Shown: positions 45,357-54,821, counted from the stretch's first letter. The stretch is 64,000 nucleotides of DNA from Streptococcus porci DSM 23759 (GCF_000423765.1 NZ_KE384090.1:127137-191136), one strand, 5' to 3'. Translations and numbers: made by a program. Notes: a model not told the origin generated them from the letters alone.

Positions 45357-47474
45357 TCATTTGACTTTTTCTTCCTTATAGTCACAGTCTTCACTGCTAC
45401 AAGCAACCTGTTTGCCACCGCCGCGAACTTTTTTCTCGACCAAATAATGACCTGACTTGGGACAGTTACGCCCAACTGGAATATCCCATGATGTAAAGTC
45501 ACAGTCTGGGTAGCGGTCACAACCGTAGAAAATACGATTGCGCTTGGTTTTGCGCTCAATGATTTGACCTTGACCGCAGGTTGGGCAGAGCACACCAATT
45601 TCTTTAGTAATAGCTTTGGTGTTATGGCAATCTGGGAAGTTGCTGCAGGCGTAAAACTTGCCGTAGCGTCCTAATTTGATGACCATTGGATGACCACAAA
45701 GATCGCAATCAAATCCTGCTGGCTCATCCTTGATTTGAATTTTTTCAATCTCTGTCTCTGCTTTTTCCAATTCCTTAGCAAAGGGTTGATAGAAAGCGTC
45801 AATAACCTTCTGCCACTGCTCCTTGCCAATCTCAACTTCATCCAACTTACCTTCCATCTCAGCAGTAAATTTGACGTCCACGATATCTGGGAAAAAGGCG
45901 ATAATGAGAGAGTTGACAATTTCCCCAAGTTCTGTCGGTTCAAAGCGTTTAGCAACTAATTTGACATAGTAACGTCGCTGGATAACATCCAAAGTTGGAG
46001 CGTAGGTAGATGGGCGCCCCACTCCATTTTCCTCTAAGGTCTTAATGAGAGTTGCCTCAGAGTAACGTGCTGGTGGTTGAGTGAAATGTTGTTCTGGTGA
46101 TGCCAGAACTTTCTTAACACTATCTCCTTCAGCCATATCAGGAAGCATTTTGTTCTTGTCAGAGTCATTGTAAACCGCCATGTAGCCGTCAAATTTGACC
46201 TGACTTCCATTGGCTATAAAAATGACACCATTTTGCGACAAGGTCACTTTGACGGTATCAAAGACAGCAGCCGTCATCTGGCTAGCCACGAAACGATTCC
46301 AGATCAGGGTGTATAGTTTAAGTTGGTCTTTATCCAAATATTTTGCAATGGATTCAGGCGTCTGGTAAACATTGGACGGACGGATAGCCTCATGGGCATC
46401 TTGAGCTGCTGATGAATTTTTCACCTTGCTTCCATGCTTAGAATACTTTTCTCCGAATCGTTCACTAATAAAAGTTGCCGCCTGACTTTGTGCGATGGGG
46501 CTGATACGAGTTGAGTCAGTACGCATGTAGGTGATGAGACCTTGTTGACCAGAACCTAGATTGATTCCTTCGTATAATTGCTGCGCAACCATCATGGTCT
46601 TTCTGGTTCGGAAATTAATTTTGGTTGCTGCGTCTTGTTGCAGAGACGAAGTTGTGTAAGGTAAGGGAGCATTTCTGCGACGCTCTTTCTTTTCAACCTT
46701 GTCGACATTAAAGTCATCACCCTTGATGCGTGACAGCACCACTTTAACATCGTCATTGGTAGCAAGTTTCAACTTTTTGCCATCAAGTCCATAAAAAGAT
46801 GCCTCAAATTTCTTGGTTCCTTTTTTGAATGCACCGTCAATGGTCCAGTATTCTTCTGGTTTAAAAGCCTTAATCTCATTTTCACGGTCAATAATCAACT
46901 TAAGCGCAACGGATTGCACACGTCCAGCCGATAGACCTTTTTTAACCTTTTTCCACAGCAAGGGAGAAATGGAGTAACCTACAATACGGTCTAAAACACG
47001 GCGCGCCTGCTGGGAATTGACCAAGTTCATATCAATCTGGCGAGGTTCTACAAAGGCACTCTTGACAGCGTCCTTGGTGATTTCATTGAAAACCACGCGG
47101 TTTTTGTCGGACAAATCCAAATCCAAGATATGAGCTAAATGCCAAGAAATAGCTTCCCCCTCTCGATCCGGGTCACTCGCCAGATAGACTTGTTTTGCAT
47201 TTTTAGCCTCTTTTTTGAGAGACTTGATTAAATCACCTTTGCCACGAATATTGATGTATTGAGGCTCATAATTGTTTTCAAAGTCGATGGACATGCTAGA
47301 TTTTTTCAAATCACGGATATGACCGACCGATGCCACAACCTTATAGTTACGTCCTAGATATTTTTCAATGGTTTTTGCCTTTGCAGGCGACTCAACGATG
47401 ACTAAGTTTTTCTTAGAAGTACTATTTTTTTTCTTACCTGTTTTCTTTGCCGTGGTGGCTGTTGCACTTGCCAT
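45357..47474 (-). CDS. topA: DNA topoisomerase I
   Basis: Relaxes negative supercoils by single-strand passage. 705 aa: a Lys/Thr-rich tail, Toprim [18 protein letters not shown] (about 24-41) with [12 protein letters not shown], the active-site Tyr in [10 protein letters not shown] (about 318), and C-terminal zinc ribbons. Ribbons one (CDLCGHP, CSNFPDC) and two ([14 protein letters not shown]) have four Cys. The third (CPKSGHY, CSSEDC) has lost one of the paired Cys. It has its own sigma-70 promoter downstream of dprA's terminator. Confidence 0.97.
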   Translation of the reverse strand: MASATATTAKKTGKKKNSTSKKNLVIVESPAKAKTIEKYLGRNYKVVASVGHIRDLKKSSMSIDFENNYEPQYINIRGKGDLIKSLKKEAKNAKQVYLASDPDREGEAISWHLAHILDLDLSDKNRVVFNEITKDAVKSAFVEPRQIDMNLVNSQQARRVLDRIVGYSISPLLWKKVKKGLSAGRVQSVALKLIIDRENEIKAFKPEEYWTIDGAFKKGTKKFEASFYGLDGKKLKLATNDDVKVVLSRIKGDDFNVDKVEKKERRRNAPLPYTTSSLQQDAATKINFRTRKTMMVAQQLYEGINLGSGQQGLITYMRTDSTRISPIAQSQAATFISERFGEKYSKHGSKVKNSSAAQDAHEAIRPSNVYQTPESIAKYLDKDQLKLYTLIWNRFVASQMTAAVFDTVKVTLSQNGVIFIANGSQVKFDGYMAVYNDSDKNKMLPDMAEGDSVKKVLASPEQHFTQPPARYSEATLIKTLEENGVGRPSTYAPTLDVIQRRYYVKLVAKRFEPTELGEIVNSLIIAFFPDIVDVKFTAEMEGKLDEVEIGKEQWQKVIDAFYQPFAKELEKAETEIEKIQIKDEPAGFDCDLCGHPMVIKLGRYGKFYACSNFPDCHNTKAITKEIGVLCPTCGQGQIIERKTKRNRIFYGCDRYPDCDFTSWDIPVGRNCPKSGHYLVEKKVRGGGKQVACSSEDCDYKEEKVK

Positions 47475-47506
47475 AGATTTTCCTTTATTTTCTATAAATC
47501 TATAGC

Positions 47507-47535
47507 ATGATAACCTAGTTTTTTCTTCCTGTCAA
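47507..47535 (-). promoter_or_regulatory. topA promoter (TTGACA-17-TATCAT)
   Basis: Perfect TTGACA at 47535-47530, 17-nt spacer, TATCAT at 47512-47507. It begins just after the T tract of the dprA terminator. Confidence 0.75.
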
Positions 47536-47563
47536 CAAAAAACTTTTTCCTATAGGAAAAAGT
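47536..47563 (-). terminator. dprA terminator
   Basis: ACTTTTTCC-TATA-GGAAAAAGT hairpin with T5-6 on the minus strand, 7 nt after the dprA stop. Confidence 0.8.
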
Positions 47564-47569
47564 CCTTAT

Positions 47570-48409
47570 TTAGTTGTATTCAGAAATGACGTCAAAACCT
47601 GATGTGATGCATTTTGCTCCCTCTTGGATTAGCTGATGACAACCATCAGATTTTCCATCTAAGATATTGCCTGGAACAGCAAAAATATCCCGTCCTTCCT
47701 CCATGGCACGTTCGCAGGTAATCAAACTGCCCGAACGTATTTTAGCCTCTGCCACGATGACGCCTTGGGAAAGCCCGGCGATAATGCGATTACGTTCTGG
47801 AAAATGAAATTTCTTTGGTTCCTGCCCCACTTCATACTCAGTTAAGAGAAGTTGATTTCTGGAAATATAGTCCTGCAACTTACTGTTTTCCTTTGGATAG
47901 TAGACATCAAGGCCACAACCGATGACAGCAATGGTCGCTCCGCCATTTTTCAAAGCCGCCACATGTGCGCTAGTATCAATCCCCCGTGCCAAGCCAGAAA
48001 CAATGACAAAGCGATTCCCCAGCTCCTTGATAATCTTAGCCACCGACTGAGCGCCAATCTCCGAGCATTTGCGTGAACCCACGACCGCCAACTTTCCCTT
48101 ATTGAGAAGTTCTAAATTGCCTTGGTAAAAGAGCAGAGCGGGAGGATTGTAGATATTTTTCAACTCCAGCGGGTACTCTTTATCTAGAATGGACAGACTC
48201 GGAAAACGGTTGAACTCCTCACGAAGGCTTTTGCTGTCCAGATTTTTAAACTTTTCCATGAAAAGGACTGGATTTTTGCACTGAGAAACCACCGCCATAT
48301 CACGCAGGGAAAGCGACTTGCCAACTCGCTCCTGATAATCCAATACATTCAGAATATTTAGGTTCGTCAGCCCCGCTTTTCGCAACTTATACAAATCAAA
48401 ATTATTCAT
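47570..48409 (-). CDS. dprA: DNA-processing protein DprA
   Basis: 279 aa. Binds incoming single-stranded DNA during transformation and loads RecA. The N-terminal helical SAM-like domain (1-80, RKAGLTNLNILNVLDYQERV) is followed by the Rossmann-like DprA core with VVGSRKCSEIGAQSV (about 109), SGLARGIDTSAHVAAL, GGATIAVIGCGLDVYYP and SLITCERAMEEGRDIFAVPG. GGAGG lies 6 nt before the ATG. A combox-like sequence about 20 nt upstream suggests competence (ComX) control, as for dprA in pneumococcus. Confidence 0.96.
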   Translation of the reverse strand: MNNFDLYKLRKAGLTNLNILNVLDYQERVGKSLSLRDMAVVSQCKNPVLFMEKFKNLDSKSLREEFNRFPSLSILDKEYPLELKNIYNPPALLFYQGNLELLNKGKLAVVGSRKCSEIGAQSVAKIIKELGNRFVIVSGLARGIDTSAHVAALKNGGATIAVIGCGLDVYYPKENSKLQDYISRNQLLLTEYEVGQEPKKFHFPERNRIIAGLSQGVIVAEAKIRSGSLITCERAMEEGRDIFAVPGNILDGKSDGCHQLIQEGAKCITSGFDVISEYN

Positions 48410-48427
48410 AAATAACCTCCACTTGAT

Positions 48428-48435
48428 TATTCGTG
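48428..48435 (-). promoter_or_regulatory. combox-like element upstream of dprA (CACGAATA)
   Basis: CACGAATA on the minus strand differs at one base from the ComX box TACGAATA. It has a T-rich stretch (TTTTTTTCGTCTT) just upstream and lies at the right distance from dprA. The same T run belongs to the terminator of the preceding gene. Confidence 0.6.
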
Positions 48436-48441
48436 AAGACG

Positions 48442-48466
48442 AAAAAAAGTTGAGACAAGCTCAACT
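48442..48466 (-). terminator. terminator overlapping the acetyltransferase stop
   Basis: AGTTGAG-CTTGT-CTCAACT stem with T7; the TGA stop lies within the 5' arm. Confidence 0.8.
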
Positions 48467-49012
48467 GTTGATTTTCTTAATAACTCTAGCAGGGTTGCCT
48501 GCAATGACCACATCAGCGGGGAAAGATTTAGTAACGACTGAACCAGCTCCAACCACGACATTATCTCCCAGGGTTACCCCTGGCAATACTGTCACACCAC
48601 CACCTAGCCAGACATTGTTTCCAATAGTAATAGGTGCTCCATACTCTAAACCAGAATTGCGCTCGCTGGGATTTAGTGGGTGCAGAGGTGTCAATAGTTG
48701 GCAATTAGGACCTAACATGCAGTTGTCTCCTATCCTAATCTCACAAACATCCAAGAAAGTCTGATTAAAATTAGCATAAAAATTCTCTCCGACATAGATA
48801 TTACAGCCATAATCACAGGAAAAGGTGCGCTCCATATGGAGATTGTCCCCCGTCGCTCCAAACCAAGATTTGAGCAGGTCAGAGCGCTTACTTGCATCCT
48901 CTTCAGCATTAAAAAGCGCCATTTTCTCTTGACGAATCTGTCGAAGCGACTGGATTTCTGGGTCCGCAGGATTGTAAAATTCCCCTGCTAGCATTTTTTT
49001 AAGTTCTCTCAC
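48461..49012 (-). CDS. maltose/galactoside O-acetyltransferase family protein
   Basis: 183 aa. The N-terminal Mac domain ([14 protein letters not shown], 8-21) is followed by a left-handed beta-helix acyltransferase ([24 protein letters not shown] with the catalytic His, [41 protein letters not shown]). This is the Maa/LacA/NodL family that acetylates sugars from acetyl-CoA; physiological substrate unknown. It starts at a GTG inside the end of rnhB (14-nt overlap), with AGGA 5 nt upstream. Confidence 0.87.
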   Translation of the reverse strand: MRELKKMLAGEFYNPADPEIQSLRQIRQEKMALFNAEEDASKRSDLLKSWFGATGDNLHMERTFSCDYGCNIYVGENFYANFNQTFLDVCEIRIGDNCMLGPNCQLLTPLHPLNPSERNSGLEYGAPITIGNNVWLGGGVTVLPGVTLGDNVVVGAGSVVTKSFPADVVIAGNPARVIKKINS

Positions 49013-49778
49013 TATATCCTAACATTCCTTTCACGGGCTCAAAGCTTTTACGGTGGATAGGCGTTACCCCAAACTCTGCCAGTCCTGCCAAATGTTCAGC
49101 AGTCCCATAACCAGCGTTTTTGGCAAAGGCATAGCCGGGATACTGGGTATCGTAGTCTGTCATCATCTTGTCTCTGGTCACCTTGGCAACGATGGACGCC
49201 GCTGCGATGGAAAGAGAATTAGCATCACCCTTGATAATCGATGTTTGAGGAATTGGCGTATCCAATGTCATGGCATCAATAAGAAGGTGTTGCGGTACCT
49301 GCTCTAACTGCCCCAAAGCTTCAAGCATGGCAAGCTTAGTTGCCTCATAGATGTTGACTTGGTCAATGACCTGATTGTCCATAACACCAATACCGACTGC
49401 TAAAGCTTTATCAAGCACTGCCTGATAGATTTTATCATGCTTAGCTTTGGGAATCTTCTTCGAATCATTAAGGCCTCTAATTTTACAATTTTTGGGCAAA
49501 AGAACACAGGCTGCCACAACGGGCCCTGCTAGTGGCCCTCTACCAACCTCATCAATCCCTGCGATAAACTCAAAGCCTTGCGCATACAGATTCCTTTCGT
49601 AGCGCAGCATTTTTTCCAAACGCTCATCTTCTTGGATTTCTTTGAAAATAGCAGAGCGGCGTTGTTTGATTGCTACTTGAACTCCAGCCCGCTGATCCGC
49701 TTCAAAATTAGACCAGCGAGGGTCTGACAAATCGGTCAGCTCTGCCAGCTGGTTTTTAATTTCCTTAACGGTCGCCAT
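48999..49778 (-). CDS. rnhB: ribonuclease HII
   Basis: Removes misincorporated ribonucleotides and RNA from RNA-DNA hybrids. 259 aa with the N-terminal extension typical of Gram-positive RNase HII (1-65). The catalytic DEDD set is visible as [19 protein letters not shown] (about 74), with later Asp residues in LLIDAMTLD and [10 protein letters not shown]. Overlaps rbgA by 14 nt and the acetyltransferase by 14 nt, so the three genes are tightly coupled. Confidence 0.96.
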   Translation of the reverse strand: MATVKEIKNQLAELTDLSDPRWSNFEADQRAGVQVAIKQRRSAIFKEIQEDERLEKMLRYERNLYAQGFEFIAGIDEVGRGPLAGPVVAACVLLPKNCKIRGLNDSKKIPKAKHDKIYQAVLDKALAVGIGVMDNQVIDQVNIYEATKLAMLEALGQLEQVPQHLLIDAMTLDTPIPQTSIIKGDANSLSIAAASIVAKVTRDKMMTDYDTQYPGYAFAKNAGYGTAEHLAGLAEFGVTPIHRKSFEPVKGMLGYSERT

Positions 49779-50616
49779 CTAAGTCACTCACCCTGTCTAA
49801 TGTATAAGTGCCTAAACGCCCGTCCCGAACGTCCTTGACAAAAAGGTTGTAAAAGCGGTCATAGTCATCTCGGAAACCTAATTTTTGCGTCCATTCCATT
49901 ATGAGTTCTGGTGTCTCTTGCTCCAAGTCCATCCCCTTAAAACGCTCTTGGAGGCGCTCTGGATAATTTTCTTTGAAATAGTTAAGACCAAAAATCGTCA
50001 CCTCGTCCATAGGCAAAAGTTGATCCTTGATAGCGCCTGTTAGAGCTAATTTTAAGCCGACCAGCTGATCTTCGAATTTAGGCCAGAGAATCCCTGGCGT
50101 GTCCAAGATTTCCAAGTCCTTGTTGGTTTTGAGCCACTGCTGTCCCTTGGTCACACCTGGTTTGTTGCCGACGACGGCGATTTTCTTACCAGCAAGACGG
50201 TTCATAAGGGTAGATTTTCCTGCGTTTGGAATACCGATAATCATGGTCCGTAGGGTTTCTTTTTGAATCCCTCTTTGGCGGAGACGTTCAATCTTGTCTT
50301 TCATCAGACTCTTGGCTGCGTCGGTCACCTTTTTCACCGTCGCTTGTTCTTTTGAGTTGATAGCAAGGGTACGAATGCCCTGACCTTCAAAGTAGCTCTG
50401 CCATTCTTTTGTACGAACAGGGTCAGCTAAATCGACTTTGTTGAGAATCATCAATTTTGGCTTGTCACCGACAATCTTGGTCAGCATAGGGTTTTGACTG
50501 GATAGGGGGAGCCTTGCATCGACCAAAATAGTCACGAAATCAACATGCTTGAGATTCTCTTGCACCTGACGGCGTGCCTTGGACATGTGCCCTGGAAACC
50601 ATTGAATAATTGCCAT
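49765..50616 (-). CDS. rbgA: ribosome biogenesis GTPase RbgA (YlqF)
   Basis: Circularly permuted GTPase needed for late 50S assembly. 283 aa: [12 protein letters not shown] at the N-terminus, G4 NKVDLAD (about 59) before G1 [16 protein letters not shown] (about 127), G3 [10 protein letters not shown] (about 173), and a C-terminal ANTAR-like helical domain. The ribosome site AAAGGA lies 11 nt before the ATG. Its first 12 codons and ribosome site lie in a sequence repeated at 62547-62606, so the 5' end looks like an integration target that was preserved or replaced on insertion. Confidence 0.96.
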   Translation of the reverse strand: MAIIQWFPGHMSKARRQVQENLKHVDFVTILVDARLPLSSQNPMLTKIVGDKPKLMILNKVDLADPVRTKEWQSYFEGQGIRTLAINSKEQATVKKVTDAAKSLMKDKIERLRQRGIQKETLRTMIIGIPNAGKSTLMNRLAGKKIAVVGNKPGVTKGQQWLKTNKDLEILDTPGILWPKFEDQLVGLKLALTGAIKDQLLPMDEVTIFGLNYFKENYPERLQERFKGMDLEQETPELIMEWTQKLGFRDDYDRFYNLFVKDVRDGRLGTYTLDRVSDLDGDR

Positions 50617-50644
50617 GAGTGTATAATTCCTTTCCTAGCAGGGG
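50585..50644. repeat. att-like direct repeat, rbgA-proximal copy
   Basis: Covers the ribosome site and first codons of rbgA. The 49 bp at 50596-50644 match 62558-62606 with two differences, and similarity continues weakly for about 11 bp further into rbgA. Confidence 0.8.
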
Positions 50645-50678
50645 TTTGACGGTGGTAAACTTGTCAAAATTCTATCAG

Positions 50679-50700
50679 GTCACCAAAAAGTCACCAAATT
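50679..50700. repeat. tandem 11-bp arm-like repeats
   Basis: GTCACCAAAAA then GTCACCAAATT, head to tail, beginning 35 bp beyond the att-like core and overlapping the integrase stop. A further TTTCACCAAACC follows at 50710-50721. Such direct repeats beside a core site typically bind the integrase N-terminal domain. Confidence 0.55.
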
Positions 50701-51144
50701 TAGACTGATTTCACCAAACCATTTCATACCCAATAATTTTTTGCTTTCCTTCTCGAATACATTTAATATCAAAATTTTCATAAGTAATGGCGTAATGCTT
50801 TCAAGCAAGAAGTCATCACCAATAATATCTCCTAATCTCTTTAACACAAAGGCTTCTCTTTTGACAGTTTGCGGTTTCACTGAAACAGACCAAGTTTCTA
50901 ACCAATTTTGTTTCAATTGACCAAATGTCTTGATTTTTTGAGGATTATATTGATATTCTACGTTGTTGACTATTTTATCAATCTTATCAATCAATCTTCT
51001 TTCAGCATCTATACGAGACCTTGAAGTGTCGTTTGAAAAAGTTACTGTAGCATTTTTCCACTTTCCTGTAAGTGGATCCTTGTATTTTTCAACTACTTCA
51101 AAACGAGTTTCCCCTTTAGCATTTTTTCGTGTTCTATAATACAT
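50680..51144 (-). pseudogene. truncated tyrosine integrase
   Basis: 154 aa from an ATG at 51144. Residues 1-60 match the arm-binding domain of ICE/phage integrases (YYRTRKNAKGETRFEVVEKY, DPLTGKWKN). Residues 70-125 match the SAM-like core-binding domain (TFGQLKQNWLETW, VKPQTVKREAFVLKRLGDII). After ESITPLLMK the sequence jumps to a short tail (GMKWFGEISLNLVTFW). The whole catalytic domain with its R-H-R-Y residues is missing, about 200 residues, so it cannot recombine DNA. An internal deletion is the simplest reading. Confidence 0.8.
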
Positions 51145-51232
51145 AATATCGCCCACTTTAGTATTATCTAAAAGAAAATCGAAACTATATTTAATAGAAA
51201 AATTGACAATGTCTATTATACCACGATTTTCT

Positions 51233-51466
51233 TTATTTTACCGCCCTTTGTTTCCATCTTAAAAACTCTTCAAATCCTTCTAAATTAATAAAGACTAATT
51301 TATGGGTCGGATTGATTACATAATCTTTAAACTCTTTATTTTCTCTCATTTGACTTAACCATCTATTCAAAGTATATTGATTTAATCCTTCCCATCTTCT
51401 CATTAGTGCTTTTTTATCTGCCCATTCAGCGATACTATTTTCAACAGATACAAATTTTATTTTCAT
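51233..51466 (-). CDS. excisionase-like small DNA-binding protein
   Basis: 77 aa. MKIKFVSVENSIAEWADKKA, then a helix-turn-helix-like segment (YTLNRWLSQMREN) and LVFINLEGFEEFLRWKQ, resembling small Xis/DUF771-type proteins next to streptococcal integrases. The frame opens at 51493, but the ATG at 51466 has a better upstream purine tract (GAGAGAAG). It lies directly upstream of the broken integrase, the usual xis-int order. It may be intact but without a partner. Confidence 0.6.
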   Translation of the reverse strand: MKIKFVSVENSIAEWADKKALMRRWEGLNQYTLNRWLSQMRENKEFKDYVINPTHKLVFINLEGFEEFLRWKQRAVK

Positions 51467-51489
51467 AACTACTTCTCTCTTTGATATTT

Positions 51490-51609
51490 TCATCCATTGT
51501 GGGTATGACTGGTTAAATCAATCATGGGAATTCCACCCGCTGTCCTTTTACGATGGCAGCCTGAACGGTCAGAAGTATCATTATCATTATTTGTGTCATG
51601 GCAGATAGG
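51490..51609 (-). pseudogene. C-terminal remnant of an element protein
   Basis: An open 39-codon tail without a start codon (CHDTNNDNDTSDRSGCHRKR, then TAGGIPMIDLTSHTHNG and stop) sits just upstream of the xis-like gene. It looks like the end of a larger protein, in the place where integrative elements often carry a replication protein. I do not recognise it securely. 51610-51733 shows nothing. Confidence 0.35.
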
Positions 51610-51733
51610 TTACCATCCTATTTTTGAATAAATGATTTTCGCTCATTTCCTGGCGCATTACATTCTATTGCTCAACAAATAAATAAAGTCCCTCCTAGAA
51701 TTATTCAATTGTCAATGAACAAATCAGGAAGGA

Positions 51734-51910
51734 CTATTTTAAATTATTCTTTATTCGGTGGGGAAAGTCAGTTTGCCCCAACAAATAATCAGTACTGACG
51801 TTGTAAAGATTCGAGAATTGTATTAAAACCTCAGCTGATAATGTATGTTCTCCTCGCTCAATCTTTGCATATGCTGAACGTGTAATACAAAGATACTTTA
51901 AGAATGTCAT
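51734..51910 (-). pseudogene. C-terminal remnant of an XRE-family repressor
   Basis: 58 codons: ITRSAYAKIERGEHTLSAEV then LIQFSNLYNVSTDYLLGQTD and a short tail. The SAYAKIERGEHTLS segment is the recognition helix and following turn of a Cro/CI-type HTH, and NVSTDYLLGQTD is the usual end. The first helices are missing; the ATG at 51910 is only an internal Met next to a junction. It probably was the repressor of the degraded element. Confidence 0.7.
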
Positions 51911-52015
51911 CTAGCAACTAAAATAAAGCAAGAAAAGCAGGGGCAAAAGTACCGCTACGATTCGTAAGACAATTATCCATTGACGCCACTTCGGAGACAA
52001 TTCTTGTATCGTCAT
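51911..52015 (-). CDS. 34-aa single-pass membrane peptide or truncated membrane protein
   Basis: Begins 5 nt after the hydrolase stop, with AAGGAA upstream of the ATG. It opens MTIQELSPKWRQW and runs into a long hydrophobic helix (IIVLRIVAVLLPLLFLLYF). Its stop codon abuts the repressor remnant, so it may be the cut-off N-terminus of a larger membrane protein whose remainder was lost at that junction. A genuine small peptide is possible. Confidence 0.4.
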   Translation of the reverse strand: MTIQELSPKWRQWIIVLRIVAVLLPLLFLLYFSC

Positions 52016-52020
52016 CTATT

Positions 52021-53040
52021 TTATTCCTTGGCTCTATCGTTTATAAAAGTAATCATCCGCTCAAATGCTTTGGCCGACACAGGGTCTGTTCGTAAATTAG
52101 CCACAAAGCCATGTGGCTTTTCAAGCCCTTCTTCTGCTAAGGGATCGACCAATTCATTTTCAACTCCCGCTTGCTTCAAGGCCTTGTTGAGCGATACCAT
52201 ATCTGTTCGATACTCGCTTCCCAGAAGGAAACTAGCTGGGTAGTCCTTGTTCACATGTGAAATCGGGTTATAGGCATTGATTTCTTCCTCACTTAGATAA
52301 ATGGTTTCTGAAACATAATTTCCAACCAAGAGCTTCGTGCTTAAGCTAAACTTGGCGTAATCTAAGGGAGCGTCGTCGATGATCAGAGCTTTGACATGTT
52401 CTTTTGCAATACTTGGTTCAATGTTCAATAGCTGAGCGTAATCATTATTTGCTAAGAGGCTACCGTATTGTGCTACCATGATGGCACCTGCTGATGAACC
52501 CATCAAGACAACATTATCCATGTTCAAATGGTATTCTTCAGCATGTTCCTTCATGTAGGCGATAGCCTGATTCATCTGAATCACAGGCGTTGGAAAATGG
52601 TAATCGGGCACCAAAGCGTAGTCAACATTAACAACGTTGTAACCTTTTGAAACGATATCGTCAATGAGATAGGTCGATTGGCTAGCAGCCAGAGGGTCCC
52701 CCATATTTTTGCTGCCTCCAAAGAATCCACCACCGTGGAAATAGAAGAGGGTTGGACGGTCAACTTCAAAATTTTGGTCTGGATAGGTAATATCTAAAAA
52801 ACTGTTAGGATATTCCTTGCTATAGGCAATCTCACTTTTCAAATACTGACCATTATCTTTCAAGCCGTCAATGGGATCATATAGGGGACTGTAAGAGTTA
52901 GGTGAACTTTCCTTGTACATAAACGATTGAATGACACCGACCATCAACTGCGGATGATTGGTAACAGACACATAAGCAATGATACCGAGACTAGCTACAA
53001 TCCCAAGGATCCATAAGATGATTTTTTTGAATTTTTTCAT
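52021..53040 (-). CDS. membrane-anchored alpha/beta hydrolase (HSL-like esterase)
   Basis: 339 aa. One N-terminal helix (KIILWILGIVASLGIIAYV, 6-24) anchors an outward domain. The oxyanion motif is FYFHGGGFFGGS (about 99), the nucleophile elbow GSSAG (about 160), and the His probably lies in KPHGFVA near the C-terminus. It belongs to the hormone-sensitive-lipase-like esterases; likely acts on an ester or deacetylates a glycan outside the cell. It follows a second hydrolase gene by 9 nt, so the two form one operon under the TetR-type site at 54205. Confidence 0.87.
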   Translation of the reverse strand: MKKFKKIILWILGIVASLGIIAYVSVTNHPQLMVGVIQSFMYKESSPNSYSPLYDPIDGLKDNGQYLKSEIAYSKEYPNSFLDITYPDQNFEVDRPTLFYFHGGGFFGGSKNMGDPLAASQSTYLIDDIVSKGYNVVNVDYALVPDYHFPTPVIQMNQAIAYMKEHAEEYHLNMDNVVLMGSSAGAIMVAQYGSLLANNDYAQLLNIEPSIAKEHVKALIIDDAPLDYAKFSLSTKLLVGNYVSETIYLSEEEINAYNPISHVNKDYPASFLLGSEYRTDMVSLNKALKQAGVENELVDPLAEEGLEKPHGFVANLRTDPVSAKAFERMITFINDRAKE

Positions 53041-53049
53041 GTTGTTCTC

Positions 53050-54168
53050 CTAATCTAATAGTTCTAACCCGTAACTCTTTACCTCTCCGTTAACCGCATC
53101 ATCCAGCCATTCTGCCACACTCTTGTCTTGAGACATAGGGGTAAAGAATGTTGAGAAGTTAATGGTGGTGTGCTGAGTAGCTGTGGTCTTTTCATCTTGC
53201 CCATAGTTCCAGATAAAAATACCCACGCCATTAATTTTAGATTGCAGTTCTTGAATCATTTTTTTAAGTTCTTTTTGAAAGTGCTCACTGCTCTCTTCTG
53301 TTGCATCTGCTAGTTGCCCTTGGTCAATATAAGCCTGATATTGCTGAAGAATTCCATCTCGATAGGAAATGTCAAATAAAATCTTAACGCTATCCCCGCG
53401 TTTCTCATGGAGGGCTACTAAGCTATCTAAAACAATATTGTCTGAATGGAGACGGTCACTAATGGAAGTCGGTGTCTTCCAGACATTTTCCGCAATACTT
53501 TTCCAGTTATCATGTCTCAAAAAGGAACTGTCAACTGCAACGGTGACATTTTTCGCCGTTGGAAAATGAGAAATGACATCATCCGCTAGCAGTGAGGTCG
53601 CAAATCCGCCAGCTGAAAATCCAGTCACCAGAAGTGTATCGGGATTGCCAACGTGCGATTTGGCTGCCGCTAATATACTTGACAAATTATTATAACCCTG
53701 ATGATAAATCGCTTGTTCCTTACCTTTATCATCTACGTAAGTAAAATTCTGTGTGCCAGCATGAAAATCTCCTGTCCCATACGGAAGCACAATCATAGTC
53801 CAGTCCTTAAATGGATTATCTTCCTGGGAACTTCCAATTCCCCAAGTCGCAACATAATCTTGATGGCCAGTTGTGGTCGCATAATATTGAGTCCCTCCAC
53901 TAGCAGTCTCTTCATTGATACTCACACCACCACCAAAGAAATAGACCATCACCTTATTCTTCTCTTTACCGATACGAAGCAGGCCGTGTGCCTGATTGCC
54001 CTGAGAATCTACAACCCCTTCGGGACTGAGGCTGTACCATTCATTCACTTGTGGGGTCTGATCAACAAGCTCAGGAGCGGACCAACCAAAGGTCATTTTA
54101 TAGGCAATAAAACCAAGCAAAGCTAAGGTGGCTATTACAGCTGCTACTATTTTCCAAACTTTTTTCAT
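53050..54168 (-). CDS. pectin-acetylesterase/Notum-like membrane-anchored hydrolase
   Basis: 372 aa with an N-terminal helix (IVAAVIATLALLGFIAYKM, 7-25). The core has VMVYFFGGGVSINEETA (oxyanion region, about 72) and LLVTGFSAGGFATSLLADDV (nucleophile Ser in GFSAGG, about 181), as in the PAE family that removes acetyl or acyl groups from polysaccharides or proteins. A late Asp/His pair is probable (HTTINF). First gene of a two-hydrolase operon transcribed away from the TetR regulator. Confidence 0.83.
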   Translation of the reverse strand: MKKVWKIVAAVIATLALLGFIAYKMTFGWSAPELVDQTPQVNEWYSLSPEGVVDSQGNQAHGLLRIGKEKNKVMVYFFGGGVSINEETASGGTQYYATTTGHQDYVATWGIGSSQEDNPFKDWTMIVLPYGTGDFHAGTQNFTYVDDKGKEQAIYHQGYNNLSSILAAAKSHVGNPDTLLVTGFSAGGFATSLLADDVISHFPTAKNVTVAVDSSFLRHDNWKSIAENVWKTPTSISDRLHSDNIVLDSLVALHEKRGDSVKILFDISYRDGILQQYQAYIDQGQLADATEESSEHFQKELKKMIQELQSKINGVGIFIWNYGQDEKTTATQHTTINFSTFFTPMSQDKSVAEWLDDAVNGEVKSYGLELLD

Positions 54169-54204
54169 ACTTTCTTTTTTTCTGTCCTTTATGGTATATT
54201 TTTA

Positions 54205-54218
54205 GAAACAAGTGTTTC
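54205..54218. promoter_or_regulatory. TetR-type operator (GAAACA-AG-TGTTTC)
   Basis: Perfect 6-bp inverted repeat between the divergent hydrolase operon and tetR. A second GAAACA...TGTTTC pair with a wider centre spans 54288-54309 just before the tetR start. Confidence 0.55.
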
Positions 54219-54311
54219 GTTTTTTTATCAGTATAGCAGATGAACAGTAGGAAAACTAGTCCCAGCTCTGCTATTTGCCCAAAAGGAAACAAATGAAAGG
54301 AAGTGTTTCGC

Positions 54312-54821
54312 ATGGAAAGAGTGAAGCGGAAAGAGTCGTTATTTGTGGAGAGTGTCGTAGAGGCTTTGTGGGAGTTGCTGGAAGACAAATCTTTTGAAAA
54401 GATTAGTGTGTCAGAGTTGGTGGAGCGAGCTGGCATCGGTCGGGTGACCTTTTACAGAAACTTTTCCAATAAGGAAGAGGTGCTCGAACGATCCTTCAAC
54501 TTGGAATTGCAAGCCTGGTTGACCGAGCAACAGATTGACTTGTCGGATTGGTCAGATGCTCATCTCTTACTAGCTTTACGGCAATTTTTTGACTTTTGGT
54601 ATGAGCAACAGGACAAGATTCGATTGTTGACAGCCAACCATTTGGACTACATGCTCGAGGAGGTCTTGGAACGCTATTTCAAAGAAAGACTGGGGGACTT
54701 GACTGATGATTTTCACCTGCAATTTATTGTGGGAGGATTTTTCCGAGTGCTTAAAACCTGGGTTGCTAGAGGCTGTAAGGAAAGCCCTGATGACATCATG
54801 CGGTTGATGGGTGAGCAATAG
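54312..54821 (+). CDS. TetR family regulator
   Basis: 169 aa. N-terminal HTH: FVESVVEALWELLEDKSFEK, ISVSELVERAGIGRVTFYRN (recognition helix), then a helical ligand domain. The effector is unknown. The frame opens at a GTG (54303), but a purine ribosome site (AAAGGAAG) suits the ATG at 54312. Divergent from two surface hydrolases with a palindrome in between; probably represses them and itself. Confidence 0.88.
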   Translation: MERVKRKESLFVESVVEALWELLEDKSFEKISVSELVERAGIGRVTFYRNFSNKEEVLERSFNLELQAWLTEQQIDLSDWSDAHLLLALRQFFDFWYEQQDKIRLLTANHLDYMLEEVLERYFKERLGDLTDDFHLQFIVGGFFRVLKTWVARGCKESPDDIMRLMGEQ

